From the NCBI RefSeq assembly GCF_030418455.1, contig NZ_JAUHPW010000002.1, positions 1 to 64,000 on the forward strand: 64,000 nt of DNA. The letters run 5' to 3'. The position numbers and the translations under genes were made by a program. Below the pieces are notes generated by a model. It was not told the origin of the DNA. It did not search any database and saw only the letters and a program-made list of their open reading frames with translations. Positions 43,815-55,429 of the stretch are shown here, in pieces. Numbering within the stretch: position 1 is the stretch's first letter; each line of letters opens with the position of its first letter. Source of the DNA: Demequina litoralis. Lineage in GTDB: Bacteria > Actinomycetota > Actinomycetes > Actinomycetales > Demequinaceae.

Positions 43815-44851
43815 GCGGACTCGCGCACCACCAGCTCGGTGGGCAGGATCAGCTCCCGCGGGACGTCGGCCTGGCCGGCGAGCACCTTGATGAGGATGTC
43901 GGCCATGCGCCAGCCCATCTCGCGCGACGGCTGGCGCACCGTGGTGAGCGGCACGCCCGCGGTGAGCGCCGCGGCGCTGTCGTCGAAGCCGACGACGGCG
44001 ACGTCGTCCGGGATCCGGATGCCGCGGTCGAGGAGCACCGGGATCGCGCCGGCGGCCATGAGGTCGGAGGCCACGAACACGCCGTCGACGCGGTCGCGCC
44101 CCTCGAGCATCTCGCGCATCGCGGCGGTGCCGCCGAACATCGTGAAGTCGCCGTCGACCACGGGCCCGGCCTCGACCCCGGCCTCGTCCAGCGCCTGGCG
44201 CCACCCGGTGACACGGTCGATCGAGCCCTGCATGGTGAGGGGGCCCGCGATGAGGCCGATGCGGCGGCAGCCCCGCTCGATGAGCCGGCGGGTGGCCGTC
44301 GCGGCGCCCGCGACGTTGTCGACGTCCACCACGTAGGTGTCGAGGCCCGAGACCGACGGCCGGCCGCCGAACACCACGGGCAGCGCCTCGGTGATCCTGC
44401 GGAGGAAGCGGTCGCTCGTGTGGTGCGACACGACGATGGCGCCGTCCACGGCGCCGCCGCCGAGGTAGCGCATCGTCTTCCCGCTCGGCTCGTGGTTGGC
44501 GATCATGAGGTTGAGGACGTAGTCCGAGTCCTCGAGCCGCGAGTCGATGCCGGAGACGATGTCCGCGAAGAAGAGGTCGCCGAAGAAGCGGTTGACGTCC
44601 TCCGGCGCGACCAGCGCGATCGCCTGCGACTGCTGGCTCACCAGCGAGCGGGCGGCGCGGTTGGGCACGTAGCCGAGCTCCTGCACGGCGCGCCGCACCG
44701 CCGCGGCGATCGGCGGCGAGACCGACGGCGAGCCGTTCACCACGCGCGACACGGTCGCGCGCGAGACGCCCGCCCGGGCCGCGACGAGCTCGAGCGTGGG
44801 CGCCGGGTGCCGCCCGGGGGCGGTCACCGGGGGATCCTCATCGGCGGGCAT
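43811..44851 (-). CDS. LacI-family repressor of the second sugar operon
   Basis: Repressor of 346 residues. An N-terminal Pro-rich leader precedes the HTH LELVAARAGVSRATVSRVVNGSPSVSPPIAAAVRRA (split: LELVAARAGVSRATVSRVVNG), the hinge YVPNRAARSLVSQQSQ and the sugar-sensing domain. It is the last gene of the importer operon and presumably binds the two GAGAGCGCTCTC sites before the solute-binding protein gene. Such sites resemble the TGGGAGCGCTCCCA box of CebR, a cellobiose regulator. Confidence 0.92.
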   Translation of the reverse strand: MPADEDPPVTAPGRHPAPTLELVAARAGVSRATVSRVVNGSPSVSPPIAAAVRRAVQELGYVPNRAARSLVSQQSQAIALVAPEDVNRFFGDLFFADIVSGIDSRLEDSDYVLNLMIANHEPSGKTMRYLGGGAVDGAIVVSHHTSDRFLRRITEALPVVFGGRPSVSGLDTYVVDVDNVAGAATATRRLIERGCRRIGLIAGPLTMQGSIDRVTGWRQALDEAGVEAGPVVDGDFTMFGGTAAMREMLEGRDRVDGVFVASDLMAAGAIPVLLDRGIRIPDDVAVVGFDDSAAALTAGVPLTTVRQPSREMGWRMADILIKVLAGQADVPRELILPTELVVRESA

Positions 44852-44907
44852 GAGGCCATCCTTGCCGAGATGGCCCCATACCCGCCGACGACGCGCGGCA
44901 TGGCCGC

Positions 44908-45786
44908 CTAGCCCTTCACCGCCCCCGCCATGATGCCGGAGACGAGCTGACGCCCGGCGAACATGAACAGGAGGAGCAGCGGCACCGTTGCCAGCAGCAC
45001 GCCCGCGAGGACCAGGGAGTAGTCGACGAAGTAGTTCGCCTGGAGGATCGACAGGGACACCGGCAGCGTCGGGTTCGTCGAGTCGAGCACGATGTACGGC
45101 CACATGAAGTTGTTCCACGACGTCACGAAGGTGAAGAGGAACAGCATCGCGGCTGCCGGCCTGGCCGCGGGCAGGCCCACGTGCCAGAACGTGCGGATCA
45201 TGGAGCAGCCGTCGACGCGGGCCGCCTCGATGAGCTCGGTGGGCAGCGACTGCGAGATGTACTGCGTCATCCAGAACACGCCGAAGGCCGTGACGAGGCC
45301 CGGGATGATGACCGCGCCGATCGAGCCGGTCCAGCCGAACTTCTGCATGAGGATGTACAGCGGCACCACGCCGAGCTGCACCGGCACCGCCATCGTCGCG
45401 ACCACGCCGACGAGCAGGGCGTTCGAGCCCTTGAAGCGGAGCTTCGCGAACGCGTAGCCGGCGAGGGTCGACAGCACCACGGTCGACACCGCCATCGTCG
45501 TGGAGACGATGATCGAGTTGCTCAGCGCCTTCCAGAAGTTGACGGCGGGGTTGTCGATCACGGTCGCCGCGTTCGCGAGGAAGTTGCCGCCGGGCCACCA
45601 CGACATGTTGGGGTCGTTGATGGTGAAGCGGTCGCCCGACGCGATGAGGAACGACCAGTAGAACGGGAAGACCGACGCGACGAGGAAGACCGCGAGCGAG
45701 GCGTAGACGAACCAGCCGGGCCGCATCGTCGACACGGCGCTCGCGCCGGCCTTCTTGCGCTTGAGGGGGTTGGCGATGGCGGTCAC
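44908..45786 (-). CDS. Sugar ABC transporter permease (MalG-type)
   Basis: Membrane subunit of 292 residues with helices such as FVYASLAVFLVASVFPFYWS and coupling loop LIEAARVDGCSMIRTFWHVGLP. The GTG start overlaps the stop of the partner permease as GTGA. It resembles the cellobiose/beta-glucoside-type CUT1 permeases. There is no ATPase gene in the operon. Confidence 0.92.
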   Translation of the reverse strand: MTAIANPLKRKKAGASAVSTMRPGWFVYASLAVFLVASVFPFYWSFLIASGDRFTINDPNMSWWPGGNFLANAATVIDNPAVNFWKALSNSIIVSTTMAVSTVVLSTLAGYAFAKLRFKGSNALLVGVVATMAVPVQLGVVPLYILMQKFGWTGSIGAVIIPGLVTAFGVFWMTQYISQSLPTELIEAARVDGCSMIRTFWHVGLPAARPAAAMLFLFTFVTSWNNFMWPYIVLDSTNPTLPVSLSILQANYFVDYSLVLAGVLLATVPLLLLFMFAGRQLVSGIMAGAVKG

Positions 45787-46790
45787 TTGGTCACCTTCTT
45801 CGGCTTCTTCGGCTGGACGGCGGTGTCGCCCGCGATGAACCGCCTGGTGATGGCGAAGTTCAGGAGGCCGAACGCGACGATGATGAGGAACAGGATCCAG
45901 GCGACGGCGGCCGCGCGGCCGAAGTTGAACTCGCCCCAACCCATGTTGTAGAGGTACAGCGTGATGGTCTCCCACTGATGGTTGGAGCCGCCCCGCCCGT
46001 TGGTGTCGTACATGCGCGGCTCGTCGAAGATCTGCAAACCGCCGATGGTCGACGTGATGATGACGAAGATCATCGTGGGGCGGATCTGCGGGAGCGTGAC
46101 GGAGAAGAAGCGGCGCAGCGTGTTGGCGCCGTCGATGGCCGCGGCCTCGTACAGGTCGCGCGGGATCGCCTGCATCGCAGCGAGCAGGATGAGCGCGTTG
46201 TAGCCGGTCCAGCGGAAGTTCACCATGGTCGCGATGGCGACGTGGCTCGGGATGACGTCGACGTGCCAGCGGATGCTGTCGAGGCCGATGTCGTTGAGCA
46301 GCGAGTTGATGAGGCCGTACTTGTCGCCGAACATGTTGGAGAAGATCAGCGCGACCGCGACGGGTGCGACCACGTAGGGCAGCAGCACGCCCATGCGCCA
46401 GAACGTCTTCGCGCGGATGTTCTTGTCGAGCATCGCGGCGATGAACGTGGCGACGATGATCTGCGGCACCGAGGACAGCACGAAGATCGAGAAGGTGTTG
46501 CGCAGCGACAGCCAGAACTCGCGGTCCTGCAGGACGAAGGCGAAGTTGTCGAAGCCGGTGAACGTGCCGGTGTTGCGCACGAGGTCCCAGTCCTGGAACG
46601 AGATGACCGCGGTGTAGACGATCGGGAAGAGCCCGACGAGCGCGAAGACGATCCAGAACGGCGAGATGTAGAGGTAGGGCGAGAGCTTGACGTCCAGGCG
46701 GCCCAGGCGCTGCCGCCACGTGAGGGGCGCGCGCCCGCGAGGGGGCTCGGAGGGCGTCGGGACCTCGGTCTGAGGCTTGGTGGTGGTCAT
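45783..46790 (-). CDS. Sugar ABC transporter permease (MalF-type)
   Basis: Membrane subunit of 335 residues with a cytoplasmic N-terminal stretch rich in Pro and Lys and helices SPYLYISPFWIVFALVGLFP and VGVLLPYVVAPVAVALIFSN-like (GVLLPYVVAPVAVALIF). The EAA loop is LYEAAAIDGANTLRRFFSVTLPQ. The C-terminus is unusually lysine-rich (PKKPKKVTK). It follows the solute-binding protein gene after 82 bases that include a hairpin. Confidence 0.92.
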   Translation of the reverse strand: MTTTKPQTEVPTPSEPPRGRAPLTWRQRLGRLDVKLSPYLYISPFWIVFALVGLFPIVYTAVISFQDWDLVRNTGTFTGFDNFAFVLQDREFWLSLRNTFSIFVLSSVPQIIVATFIAAMLDKNIRAKTFWRMGVLLPYVVAPVAVALIFSNMFGDKYGLINSLLNDIGLDSIRWHVDVIPSHVAIATMVNFRWTGYNALILLAAMQAIPRDLYEAAAIDGANTLRRFFSVTLPQIRPTMIFVIITSTIGGLQIFDEPRMYDTNGRGGSNHQWETITLYLYNMGWGEFNFGRAAAVAWILFLIIVAFGLLNFAITRRFIAGDTAVQPKKPKKVTK

Positions 46791-46830
46791 GAGGCGGTTC
46801 CCCTGGTCGTGACGGTCCGTGCGACGGGTG

Positions 46831-46858
46831 CGGGCCGCCTCCCGAGGGAGACGGCCCG
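46831..46858 (-). terminator. Intercistronic hairpin after solute-binding protein gene
   Basis: CGGGCCGCCTCCC pairs with GGGAGACGGCCCG across a 2-base gap with one mismatch. It lies between the solute-binding protein stop and the permease start. Such hairpins often stabilise or partly terminate the message so that the binding protein is made in excess. Confidence 0.6.
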
Positions 46859-46872
46859 CTCCGTGCGTCCTG

Positions 46873-48204
46873 CTAGCCGATCGACTCGACGTCGGCCTGG
46901 AACTGCGACCAGGACTCCTCGGCGGACATCGTGCCCTCGTCCACGCGGCGCAGCGCGTTGACCATGGCGTCGTTCACCTCGAAGTAGTGGGCGCCCTTGT
47001 ACGGGGAGACCGCCACGGCGGCGGCGCGCTCCGAGAAGATCTCACCGGCCGGCGCGTCGTTGTAGTACTCGCGGGTGTAGGACACCACCGCGTCGGACGC
47101 GGCCGCCTCGGGCGAGCTCGGGAAGGCCCCGACGTTCTCGAAGGCCTTGGCCTGCTGCTCGGGAGCGGTCAGCCAGGCTGCGAACTCGGTCGCGGCCTCG
47201 ACGTTGGCGCCGCCGGCCGGGACGGTGAGGTACGCGCCGCCCCAGTTGCCGCCGCCGTTGGGGAACGCGTTGGCGATGTCCCAGTTGCCGTCGGGGGCGT
47301 TGCCCTCGATGATGCCGAGGAACCAGGCCGGGCAGAGCGTGACGGCGTAGTCGCCGTTGGCCATGCCGGCCGCCCAGTCGTCGCCCCACTGCTGGAGGCC
47401 CGAGGACAGGCCCGCCTCGGACGCGGCGGTGAGGGTGTCGTAGACGTCCTTCACCTCGGCGTTGTCGAGCGCGATGACCTCGTCGGTCTCGGGGTCCTCG
47501 TAGGGCGCCTCGAGCTGGCCGATCATGCCCTGGAGGATCGCGGCGTTCTCCTCGTAGAAGGCCTTGCCGGTGGCGTCGGTGTACTGCTGGCCCACCTCGA
47601 AGAAGGTGTCCCAGTCGCCGTCGAACAGCGCGGCGACCTCCTCGGGGTCGGTCGCGAGCCCTGCCTCCGCGAAGGCGTCGACGTTGTAGCAGATCGCCTC
47701 GGGGCCGATGTCGGTGCCGTAGCCGATGAGGCGGCCGTCGGCGTCGGTGGCCGCGTCGGCCTTCCAGTCGAGCCAGTTGCCGTCGAGCTCGGCGTTGGTG
47801 AGGTCCGCGAGGAGGTCCGAGTAGGTCATGGCCTCGGGCAGCCAGTCGACCTCGATGGCCTCCACGTCCGCGAGGCCGCCGGGGCCGAGCTTGGTGAAGA
47901 AGTTCTCGCGGGCGGTGTTCGAGGTGTCCGCGACGTTGTAGACGATCGTGACGTTGGGGTGCAGCTCCTCGTACTCGGCGATGAGGTCGTACGCGTAGTC
48001 CGCGCCGCCCTCGGAGTCGGCCGCGTAGCCGAACTGGTTGAAGGTCGCGAGGGTCAGGGTGACCGGCTCGTCCATGGAGCCGCCCGCGGCGGCCGAGTCC
48101 GACGACTCCGGCTCGCTGGACGACCCGCACCCGGCGAGCGCGATCGCGAGGGTTGCCGCTCCGGCGGCGAACCCGAAGGTGGTCTTGCGGCGTGAGAGGC
48201 TCAC
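46873..48204 (-). CDS. Sugar ABC substrate-binding lipoprotein
   Basis: SBP_bac_1 protein of 443 residues. After a basic start and hydrophobic core the lipobox ALAGC gives the lipidated Cys at about residue 26, followed by a Ser/Glu linker. The mature protein shows LTLATFNQFGYAADSEGGAD and the family ADVEAIEVDWLPEAM and GDWDTFFEVGQQY. GTG at 48204 is chosen because AAAGGAG is 5 bases upstream; GTG at 48210 would overlap that site. It is the first gene of the operon. The substrate is possibly a beta-glucoside or cellodextrin. Confidence 0.9.
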   Translation of the reverse strand: MSLSRRKTTFGFAAGAATLAIALAGCGSSSEPESSDSAAAGGSMDEPVTLTLATFNQFGYAADSEGGADYAYDLIAEYEELHPNVTIVYNVADTSNTARENFFTKLGPGGLADVEAIEVDWLPEAMTYSDLLADLTNAELDGNWLDWKADAATDADGRLIGYGTDIGPEAICYNVDAFAEAGLATDPEEVAALFDGDWDTFFEVGQQYTDATGKAFYEENAAILQGMIGQLEAPYEDPETDEVIALDNAEVKDVYDTLTAASEAGLSSGLQQWGDDWAAGMANGDYAVTLCPAWFLGIIEGNAPDGNWDIANAFPNGGGNWGGAYLTVPAGGANVEAATEFAAWLTAPEQQAKAFENVGAFPSSPEAAASDAVVSYTREYYNDAPAGEIFSERAAAVAVSPYKGAHYFEVNDAMVNALRRVDEGTMSAEESWSQFQADVESIG

Positions 48205-48242
48205 GTTCACTCCTTTGTGTCCGTACTGCTGGCGGTGATCGT

Positions 48243-48271
48243 GAGAGCGCTCTCCGTGTGAGAGCGCTCTC
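48243..48271. promoter_or_regulatory. Two LacI-type operators, GAGAGCGCTCTC
   Basis: The perfect palindrome GAGAGCGCTCTC occurs at 48243-48254 and 48260-48271, 17 bases apart, each preceded by T. Both are just downstream of the -10 box at 48285-48290, so repressor binding would block initiation. The likely ligand is the LacI protein at 43811-44851. Confidence 0.85.
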
Positions 48272-48284
48272 TCGCATCGCCTTC

Positions 48285-48313
48285 AAAGTAGGACCATCGG
48301 CCGCACGTGTCAA
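48285..48313 (-). promoter_or_regulatory. Sigma-70-type promoter of the second sugar operon
   Basis: On the minus strand TTGACA (48313-48308) and TACTTT (48290-48285) are separated by exactly 17 bases. The operators at 48243-48271 lie over the expected transcript start and leader, giving a simple repressible promoter. Confidence 0.75.
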
Positions 48314-48455
48314 ACCGTTTCGATAGCGGGTTGGCATTCGTGGCCGAAACGTTACGAACGGCCGCGGGCGCCCGTGCGGCGGGACGATGCGGCGGTGGCC
48401 GGATCGTGACCGGGCGCCCCTGGCGCGGCGGCCGCGCACGGGCGATGATGACCTC

Positions 48456-48884
48456 ATGAAACATGCCCTAGCAGGGGTGATCCTGCTCGCGCTCGCCGGC
48501 TGCGCCACGCACGGCACGGGCGACCTCGACGCCTCCGACAGCCCCGTCGCACGCTACGACTGGGACCCCGCGGACGGCGGCGACGCGGCGCTGATGGAGG
48601 GCGTGCTGGAGCTGCGCGACGGCTGTCTGTACATCGCCGGCGACGGGGACGCCGCGGGCCTCACGACCGTGCCGGTCCTGCCGCGAGCTCTCGCCTCGTG
48701 GGACGCGGAGGCCCAGGTGCTCACGTACGCGGGCCGCGACTACGCGATGGGCGACGCGGTGTCGGCGGGCGGCGGCTGGGGCCCGCCCACCGAGGACATG
48801 ACGATCCCGGAGGGCTGCCGGCCGGACGCCTGGGGCGAGGTCATGCACGTCCAGGACGTGGACCTCGAGCCCCACGCCGGCTGA
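48456..48884 (+). CDS. Small secreted lipoprotein, hypothetical
   Basis: Protein of 142 residues. The signal peptide MKHALAGVILLALAGC ends in a lipobox with Cys16. The mature part is acidic, with a beta-rich pattern (MEGVLELRDGCLYIAGDGDA; VLPRALASWDAEAQVLTYAG) and a second pair of Cys that may form a disulfide. The family is not recognised with certainty. It converges with mnmA, 5 bases apart. Confidence 0.78.
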   Translation: MKHALAGVILLALAGCATHGTGDLDASDSPVARYDWDPADGGDAALMEGVLELRDGCLYIAGDGDAAGLTTVPVLPRALASWDAEAQVLTYAGRDYAMGDAVSAGGGWGPPTEDMTIPEGCRPDAWGEVMHVQDVDLEPHAG

Positions 48885-48889
48885 CGCGC

Positions 48890-49966
48890 TCAGCGCGTGA
48901 GCGTCGCCTGCCCCAGCACCCGCGACCCGCGGTAGACCACGAGCGACTGGCCCGCGGCGACCCCGCGCATCGGCTCGTCGAGCGCGACCGTGAGCCGCGC
49001 ATCGTCCCGCACCGCGGTGCCGGGGACCGGGGTGCCGTGCGCGCGCACCTGCACCTCGACCGCCGTGGGCTCGCGGGCGGGCACGTCCTCGGCGAGCCAC
49101 ACGACGTCCTCCCCGACGAGGGTGCGCACGCTCAGCAGCGTCTCGGGGCCCACGGTCACGACGTTGCGCGCGGTGTCGATGCCGGTGACGTAGCGGGGCG
49201 CGCCGTCGGTCGCGGGGCGCGGCAGGCGCAGGCCCTTGCGCTGTCCCACGGTGAAGGCGTAGGCGCCCGCGTGCGCCCCCACCACGTCGCCGTTCTCGTC
49301 GACGATGTCGCCGGGACGCTCCCCCAGCGCGCGTGCGAGGAAGCCCTGGGTGTCGCCGTCGGCGACGAAGCAGATGTCGTACGAGTCGGGCTTGTTCGAG
49401 ACCCCTAGCCCGCGGGCCACGGCCTCGGCGCGCACCTCGGCCTTCGACGCGACGGCGCCCAGCGGGAACATCGCGCGGGCGAGCCGCTCGGATCCCATCA
49501 CGGCGAGCACGTAGCTCTGGTCCTTGGCGGCGTCGGCGGCGCGGTGGAGCTCGCGGCGGCCGTCGGGAAGCACGTCGATGCGCGCGTAGTGGCCGGTGCA
49601 GACCGCGTCGAAGCCGAGCGCGATGCCGCGCTCGAGGAGCGTGTCGAACTTGATGTGCTCGTTGCACCGCACGCACGGGTTGGGGGTGCGTCCAGCCTCG
49701 TACTCCGCGAGGAAGTCCGTCACGACGGTGTCGTGGAACTCGTCGCTCAGGTCCCACACGTAGTACGGGATGCCCAGCCGGTCGGCGGCCCGGCGGGCGT
49801 CGTTCGCGTCCTCGATGGAGCAGCAGCCGCGCGAGCCGGTGCGGTGCTCGGCACGGCTGCGCGACAGCGCCATGTGCACGCCGACGACGTCGTGACCCGC
49901 GTCCTTCGCGCGCGCGGCCGCGACGGCGGAGTCGACCCCGCCGGACAGGGCGGCGAGCACGCGCAT
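48890..49966 (-). CDS. mnmA: tRNA 2-thiouridylase MnmA
   Basis: Enzyme of 358 residues making 2-thiouridine at tRNA position 34. It has the PP-loop SGGVDS (residues 8-13), the catalytic Cys in [13 protein letters not shown] and the second Cys in [16 protein letters not shown], plus TVGQRKGL. In many actinobacteria mnmA directly follows a cysteine desulfurase gene, its sulfur donor; here that gene is 8.7 kb upstream at 58696-59856, separated by the hut cluster. The ATG at 49966 begins the conserved [10 protein letters not shown]. Confidence 0.95.
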   Translation of the reverse strand: MRVLAALSGGVDSAVAAARAKDAGHDVVGVHMALSRSRAEHRTGSRGCCSIEDANDARRAADRLGIPYYVWDLSDEFHDTVVTDFLAEYEAGRTPNPCVRCNEHIKFDTLLERGIALGFDAVCTGHYARIDVLPDGRRELHRAADAAKDQSYVLAVMGSERLARAMFPLGAVASKAEVRAEAVARGLGVSNKPDSYDICFVADGDTQGFLARALGERPGDIVDENGDVVGAHAGAYAFTVGQRKGLRLPRPATDGAPRYVTGIDTARNVVTVGPETLLSVRTLVGEDVVWLAEDVPAREPTAVEVQVRAHGTPVPGTAVRDDARLTVALDEPMRGVAAGQSLVVYRGSRVLGQATLTR

Positions 49967-50008
49967 GGGACCTCCCGGATTCGGACCCGTCAAGTGTACG
50001 GGGGGCGC

Positions 50009-50791
50009 TCAGCGGCGGCCGATGCGGCGCTCGAGCTCGGCGGCCTCGCGCGCCACCGCGGCGACCAGCACCGCGCGCCCGCCCTCGTCGACCCGGTCGG
50101 CGGCGAAGGTGACCGCGATCGCCGCAACGGGCCAGCCGGTGTGGTCGCGCACCGCGACCGCGACCGACGCGAGGCCCGCGGTGACGTCGCCGTCCTCCCA
50201 CGCGTGGCCGCGGTCGCGCGTCCGGCGCACCATCGCCTTGAGCTCGCGGTAGGACCGCGACGACCCCTCGGGTGCGGCGGCGAACGCGTCGCGCCCGGGG
50301 AAGGTGGCACGGATCTGGGCGTCGGGCAGCGCCGCGAGGATCGCGCGGCCGGTCGCGGTCGCGAGCGCGGGCAGCCGCACCCCGACGTCGGTGACGAGCG
50401 GCGGGCGCCGCGGCGCGCGCTCCTCGACGATGTAGACGACGTCGCGCCCCTCGAGCACCGCGAGGTGCGCGGACTCCCCCACCCGGTCGACCAGGCCGGC
50501 GAGCACCGGGGCCCCCAGCCGGGACAGCGGCTGCTGGCGCGCATAGCCGGAACCGAGCTCGTGCGCGGCGACCCCGAGCCCGTAGCGCGACTCCTCCGGC
50601 ATGTGCACCACGTAGCCGTGGTCGATCATCGCGGCGAGCTGCCGGTACAGGGACGCACGCGGGATCCCCAGCGCGGCCGCGAGCGCGCCCGCCGAGACCG
50701 GCCCGCGCTGGCGCCCGAGATGGGTGAGGATCGCGAGCGCCTGGTCCACGGCGGGGGCCGCGGCCCGGCGCGGGGCGGATGTTTCCGACAC
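50009..50791 (-). CDS. IclR-family regulator of histidine utilisation
   Basis: Regulator of 260 residues. The winged HTH occupies about residues 15-75 (QALAILTHLGRQRGPVSAGA; LGIPRASLYRQLAAMIDHGY), and the IclR effector domain follows (ESAHLAVLEGRDVVYIVEE; LPALATATGRAILAALPD). The GTG start lies 8 bases from a palindrome shared with the hutH promoter region. Divergence from hutH suggests it controls the hut operon; the ligand could be histidine or urocanate. Confidence 0.9.
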   Translation of the reverse strand: MSETSAPRRAAAPAVDQALAILTHLGRQRGPVSAGALAAALGIPRASLYRQLAAMIDHGYVVHMPEESRYGLGVAAHELGSGYARQQPLSRLGAPVLAGLVDRVGESAHLAVLEGRDVVYIVEERAPRRPPLVTDVGVRLPALATATGRAILAALPDAQIRATFPGRDAFAAAPEGSSRSYRELKAMVRRTRDRGHAWEDGDVTAGLASVAVAVRDHTGWPVAAIAVTFAADRVDEGGRAVLVAAVAREAAELERRIGRR

Positions 50792-50798
50792 GTCACCA

Positions 50799-50814
50799 GT
50801 CTCACATATGAGAC
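50799..50814. promoter_or_regulatory. Palindromic operator between IclR gene and hutH
   Basis: GTCTCA-CATA-TGAGAC has perfect 6-base arms and lies 8 bases upstream of the IclR start and 56 bases upstream of hutH. It is the best candidate for IclR binding and autoregulation. Confidence 0.65.
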
Positions 50815-50869
50815 ACGAGTGGCCCGGATCGGCATGCGGGGGCGCCGCGCGGGTTGTGGGATGGGTGCC

Positions 50870-52432
50870 ATGACCCTCCTCGACACGCATGCCCCCGCCG
50901 TCACGCTCGGCAGCGGCGCCCCGACCCCCGCCGAGGTCGCGGCCATCGCCCGCGACGATGCCCGCATCGTGCTCGACCCCGCCGCGCTCGACGCGATGGC
51001 TGCCACGCGCGCCGTCATCGAGTCCCTCGCGCAGGACCCCCAGCCCCACTACGGCGTGTCCACCGGCTTCGGCGCGCTCGCCACCACCTTCATCGACCGC
51101 GAGCGCCGCGCGCAGCTTCAACTCAGCCTGGTCCGCTCGCACGCCGCCGGGTCCGGCCCCGAGGTCGAGCGCGAGGTGATCCGCGCCCTCGCGACGCTGC
51201 GCCTGTCGACGCTGCTCACGGGCCGCACCGGCGCCCGCCCGCTGGTCGCCGAGACCTACGCCGCGATGCTCAACGCCGGCATCACCCCCGTGGTGCACGA
51301 GTACGGCTCGCTCGGCTGCAGCGGTGATCTTGCGCCGCTGAGCCACGTCGCGCTCGCCGTGATCGGCGAAGGCCCCGTCCGCGACCGGGAGGGCACGCTC
51401 ATGGATGCCGCCGAGGCCCTCGCCGCCGCCTGCATCGCGCCCGTCGCGCTCGAGGAGAAGGAGGGCCTGGCCCTCATCAACGGCACCGACGGCATGCTCG
51501 GCCAGCTCGTCCTCGCGCTCGCCGACCTCGACCGTCTCGTCACCACGGCGGACGTCACGGCGGCGATGAGCGTCGAGTCGCTGCTCGGCTCGGACTCCCC
51601 GTTCGCGGAGGACCTCCAGCAGCTCCGCCCGCACCCGGGCCTCGACGCCTCGGCGCGCAACATGCGCCGCGTGCTCGCGGGCTCCCCCATCGTCGCGAGC
51701 CACCGCGGCCCCGAGTGCACCCGCGTCCAGGACGCCTACTCGCTGCGCTGCGCGCCCCAGGTGGGCGGCGCCGTCCGCGACACCATGGCGCACGCGCGCC
51801 TCGTGGCCTCGCGCGAGCTCGCCGCCGCGGTCGACAACCCCGTCGTCACCCCCGACGGCCGCGTCGAGTCCAACGGCTCGTTCCACGGCGCGCCGGTCGC
51901 GTACGTGCTCGACTTCCTCGCGATCGCCGTCGCGGACCTCGCGTCCATGTCGGAGCGCCGCATCGACCGCCTGCTCGACCCCGCCCGCAACCACGGGCTG
52001 CCGCCGTTCCTCGCGCACGAGGTGGGCGTCGACTCGGGCCTCATGATCGCCCAGTACACCGCCGCGGGCATCGTGTCCGAGCTCAAGCGCCTCGCGGCGC
52101 CCGCCTCGGCGGACTCGATCCCCTCGTCCGCGATGCAGGAGGACCACGTGTCCATGGGCTGGCACGCCGCCCGCAAGCTCCGCACCGCGATCGACGGGCT
52201 CGCCCGCGTCCTCGGCATCGAGCTGCTCGCCGCCTCGCGGGGGCAGGCGCTGCGCGCCCCGCTCGAGCCGTCCGCGGCCACCGGCGCCGCCGCGGCCCTC
52301 ATCGCCGACGCCGCCCGCCCCGGCGCCGACCGCTTCCTCGCCCCCGAGATCGACGCGGCCGCCCGGGCCGTCCGCTCGGGCGACGTCCTCCGCGCGGTCG
52401 AGGACCGCATCGGCCCCCTCGACCACGCCTGA
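50870..52432 (+). CDS. hutH: Histidine ammonia-lyase
   Basis: First enzyme of histidine breakdown, 520 residues, deaminating histidine to urocanate. The MIO-forming motif is Cys150-Ser-Gly in [14 protein letters not shown], where Ala-Ser-Gly is the common form. Other signatures are the catalytic Tyr in [33 protein letters not shown] and [14 protein letters not shown] [20 protein letters not shown] at 50870 is chosen; ATG at 50861 is also in frame and neither has a strong ribosome binding site. hutU follows after 25 bases. Confidence 0.95.
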   Translation: MTLLDTHAPAVTLGSGAPTPAEVAAIARDDARIVLDPAALDAMAATRAVIESLAQDPQPHYGVSTGFGALATTFIDRERRAQLQLSLVRSHAAGSGPEVEREVIRALATLRLSTLLTGRTGARPLVAETYAAMLNAGITPVVHEYGSLGCSGDLAPLSHVALAVIGEGPVRDREGTLMDAAEALAAACIAPVALEEKEGLALINGTDGMLGQLVLALADLDRLVTTADVTAAMSVESLLGSDSPFAEDLQQLRPHPGLDASARNMRRVLAGSPIVASHRGPECTRVQDAYSLRCAPQVGGAVRDTMAHARLVASRELAAAVDNPVVTPDGRVESNGSFHGAPVAYVLDFLAIAVADLASMSERRIDRLLDPARNHGLPPFLAHEVGVDSGLMIAQYTAAGIVSELKRLAAPASADSIPSSAMQEDHVSMGWHAARKLRTAIDGLARVLGIELLAASRGQALRAPLEPSAATGAAAALIADAARPGADRFLAPEIDAAARAVRSGDVLRAVEDRIGPLDHA

Positions 52433-52457
52433 TCCGGCACCGCACCAGGGAGACAGC

Positions 52458-54145
<1,688 letters not shown>

Positions 54146-54146
<1 letters not shown>

Positions 54147-55429
54147 TGGCCGAGGTCGCCGCCCCGGGCCTCGCCGCCCCCGCCGCCCCCGCCGCCCCCG
54201 CCGTGCTCGACGCGGTCGCCGCGCTCGCCGAGCTCGCCGGGATCGGGGCGGACCCGGTCCGCGGCGGCTGGTCGCGTCACCTGCTCGACGACGCCGACCG
54301 CGACATGCGCGCGTGGTTCGTCCGCACCGCGACCTCGCTGGGCCTCGAGGTAGAGGCCGACCGCAACGCGAACCTCTGGGCCACGTGGCGCGCCGAGGGC
54401 GCCACGGGCCCCGCGGTCGCGACCGGCTCCCACCTCGACTCGGTCCCCGGCGGCGGCCCGCTCGACGGCCCGCTCGGCGTGGTCTCGGGCCTCGCGGCCG
54501 TGTCGCGGCTCATGGCCGAGGGCCACTCCCCGGCGCACCCGATCAGGGTCGCGAGCTTCGCCGAGGAGGAGGGCGCCCGCTTCGGCGTCCCGTGCCTGGG
54601 CTCGCAGCTGCTCGCGGGCGAGATCGACACGGACCGCGTGCGCGGCCTCACCGACGCGACCGGCACCACGTGCGCCCAGGTCCTCGAGGACGGCGGCTAC
54701 GACCCGGCCCTCATCGGCCACGACCCCGACCGCCTCGCGGACACGGCGCTCTATCTCGAGCTCCATGTCGAGCAGGGCTGCCAGCTCGCGCCGCTGGGCC
54801 ACCCCGTCGGGCTGGCGACCAGCATCCTCGCGCACGGCCGCTGGCGCGTCACCATCACCGGCCGCGGCGACCACGCGGGCGCCACCGAGCTGGTGTCGCG
54901 CCACGACCCGATGCTGGTGGCGGCCGCGGCGGTCCGGTCGGCGCGTGCACGCGCCGTCGAGACCGATCCCGCCGCGCGCGCCCGCGCCACGGTGGGCAAG
55001 CTGCAGGTGGTCCCCGGCGGGTCCAACGCGATCGCGTCCGAGGTGCGCCTGTGGCTCGACGCGCGTGCGGAGCACGACGAGGAGGTGAGGGACCTGGTGG
55101 CCCGCGTCGTCGCGGACGTCGAGGGGGCGAGCGCGGCCGAGGGCTGCCAGGTCTCCGTCTCCGAGGAGTCGTTCAGCACGCGCGTCGAGTTCGACGGCGG
55201 CCTCACCGACCGCATCGGGGCGGCGCTCGCGCCCGCGTTCGGCGACGTGCCGCGCATCCCGACGGGCGCGGGGCACGACGCCGGCATCCTCGCCGCGCAC
55301 CTGCCCACCGCGATGCTGTTCGTGCGCAACCCCGACGGCGTCTCGCACTCGCCGCTCGAGGGCGCCTCCGACGACGACATCCGTGCCGGCGTCGACGCGC
55401 TCACGGACGCGCTGCGGGCCCTCACGTGA
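54146..55429 (+). CDS. M20-family amidohydrolase in the hut operon
   Basis: Protein of 427 residues, relative of allantoate amidohydrolases and N-carbamoyl-amino-acid hydrolases. Metal ligands occur in GSHLDSVPGGGPLDG, AEEEGARFGVPCLGS, HVEQGCQL and the late GVSHSPLE; dimerisation segment GRGDHAGATELVSRHDPM. The N-terminus has an Ala-Pro run. It sits between hutU and hutF, where HutF makes N-formylglutamate and a HutG-type deformylase would be required; no other candidate exists here, so it may hydrolyse N-formyl- or N-formimino-glutamate. Confidence 0.85.
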
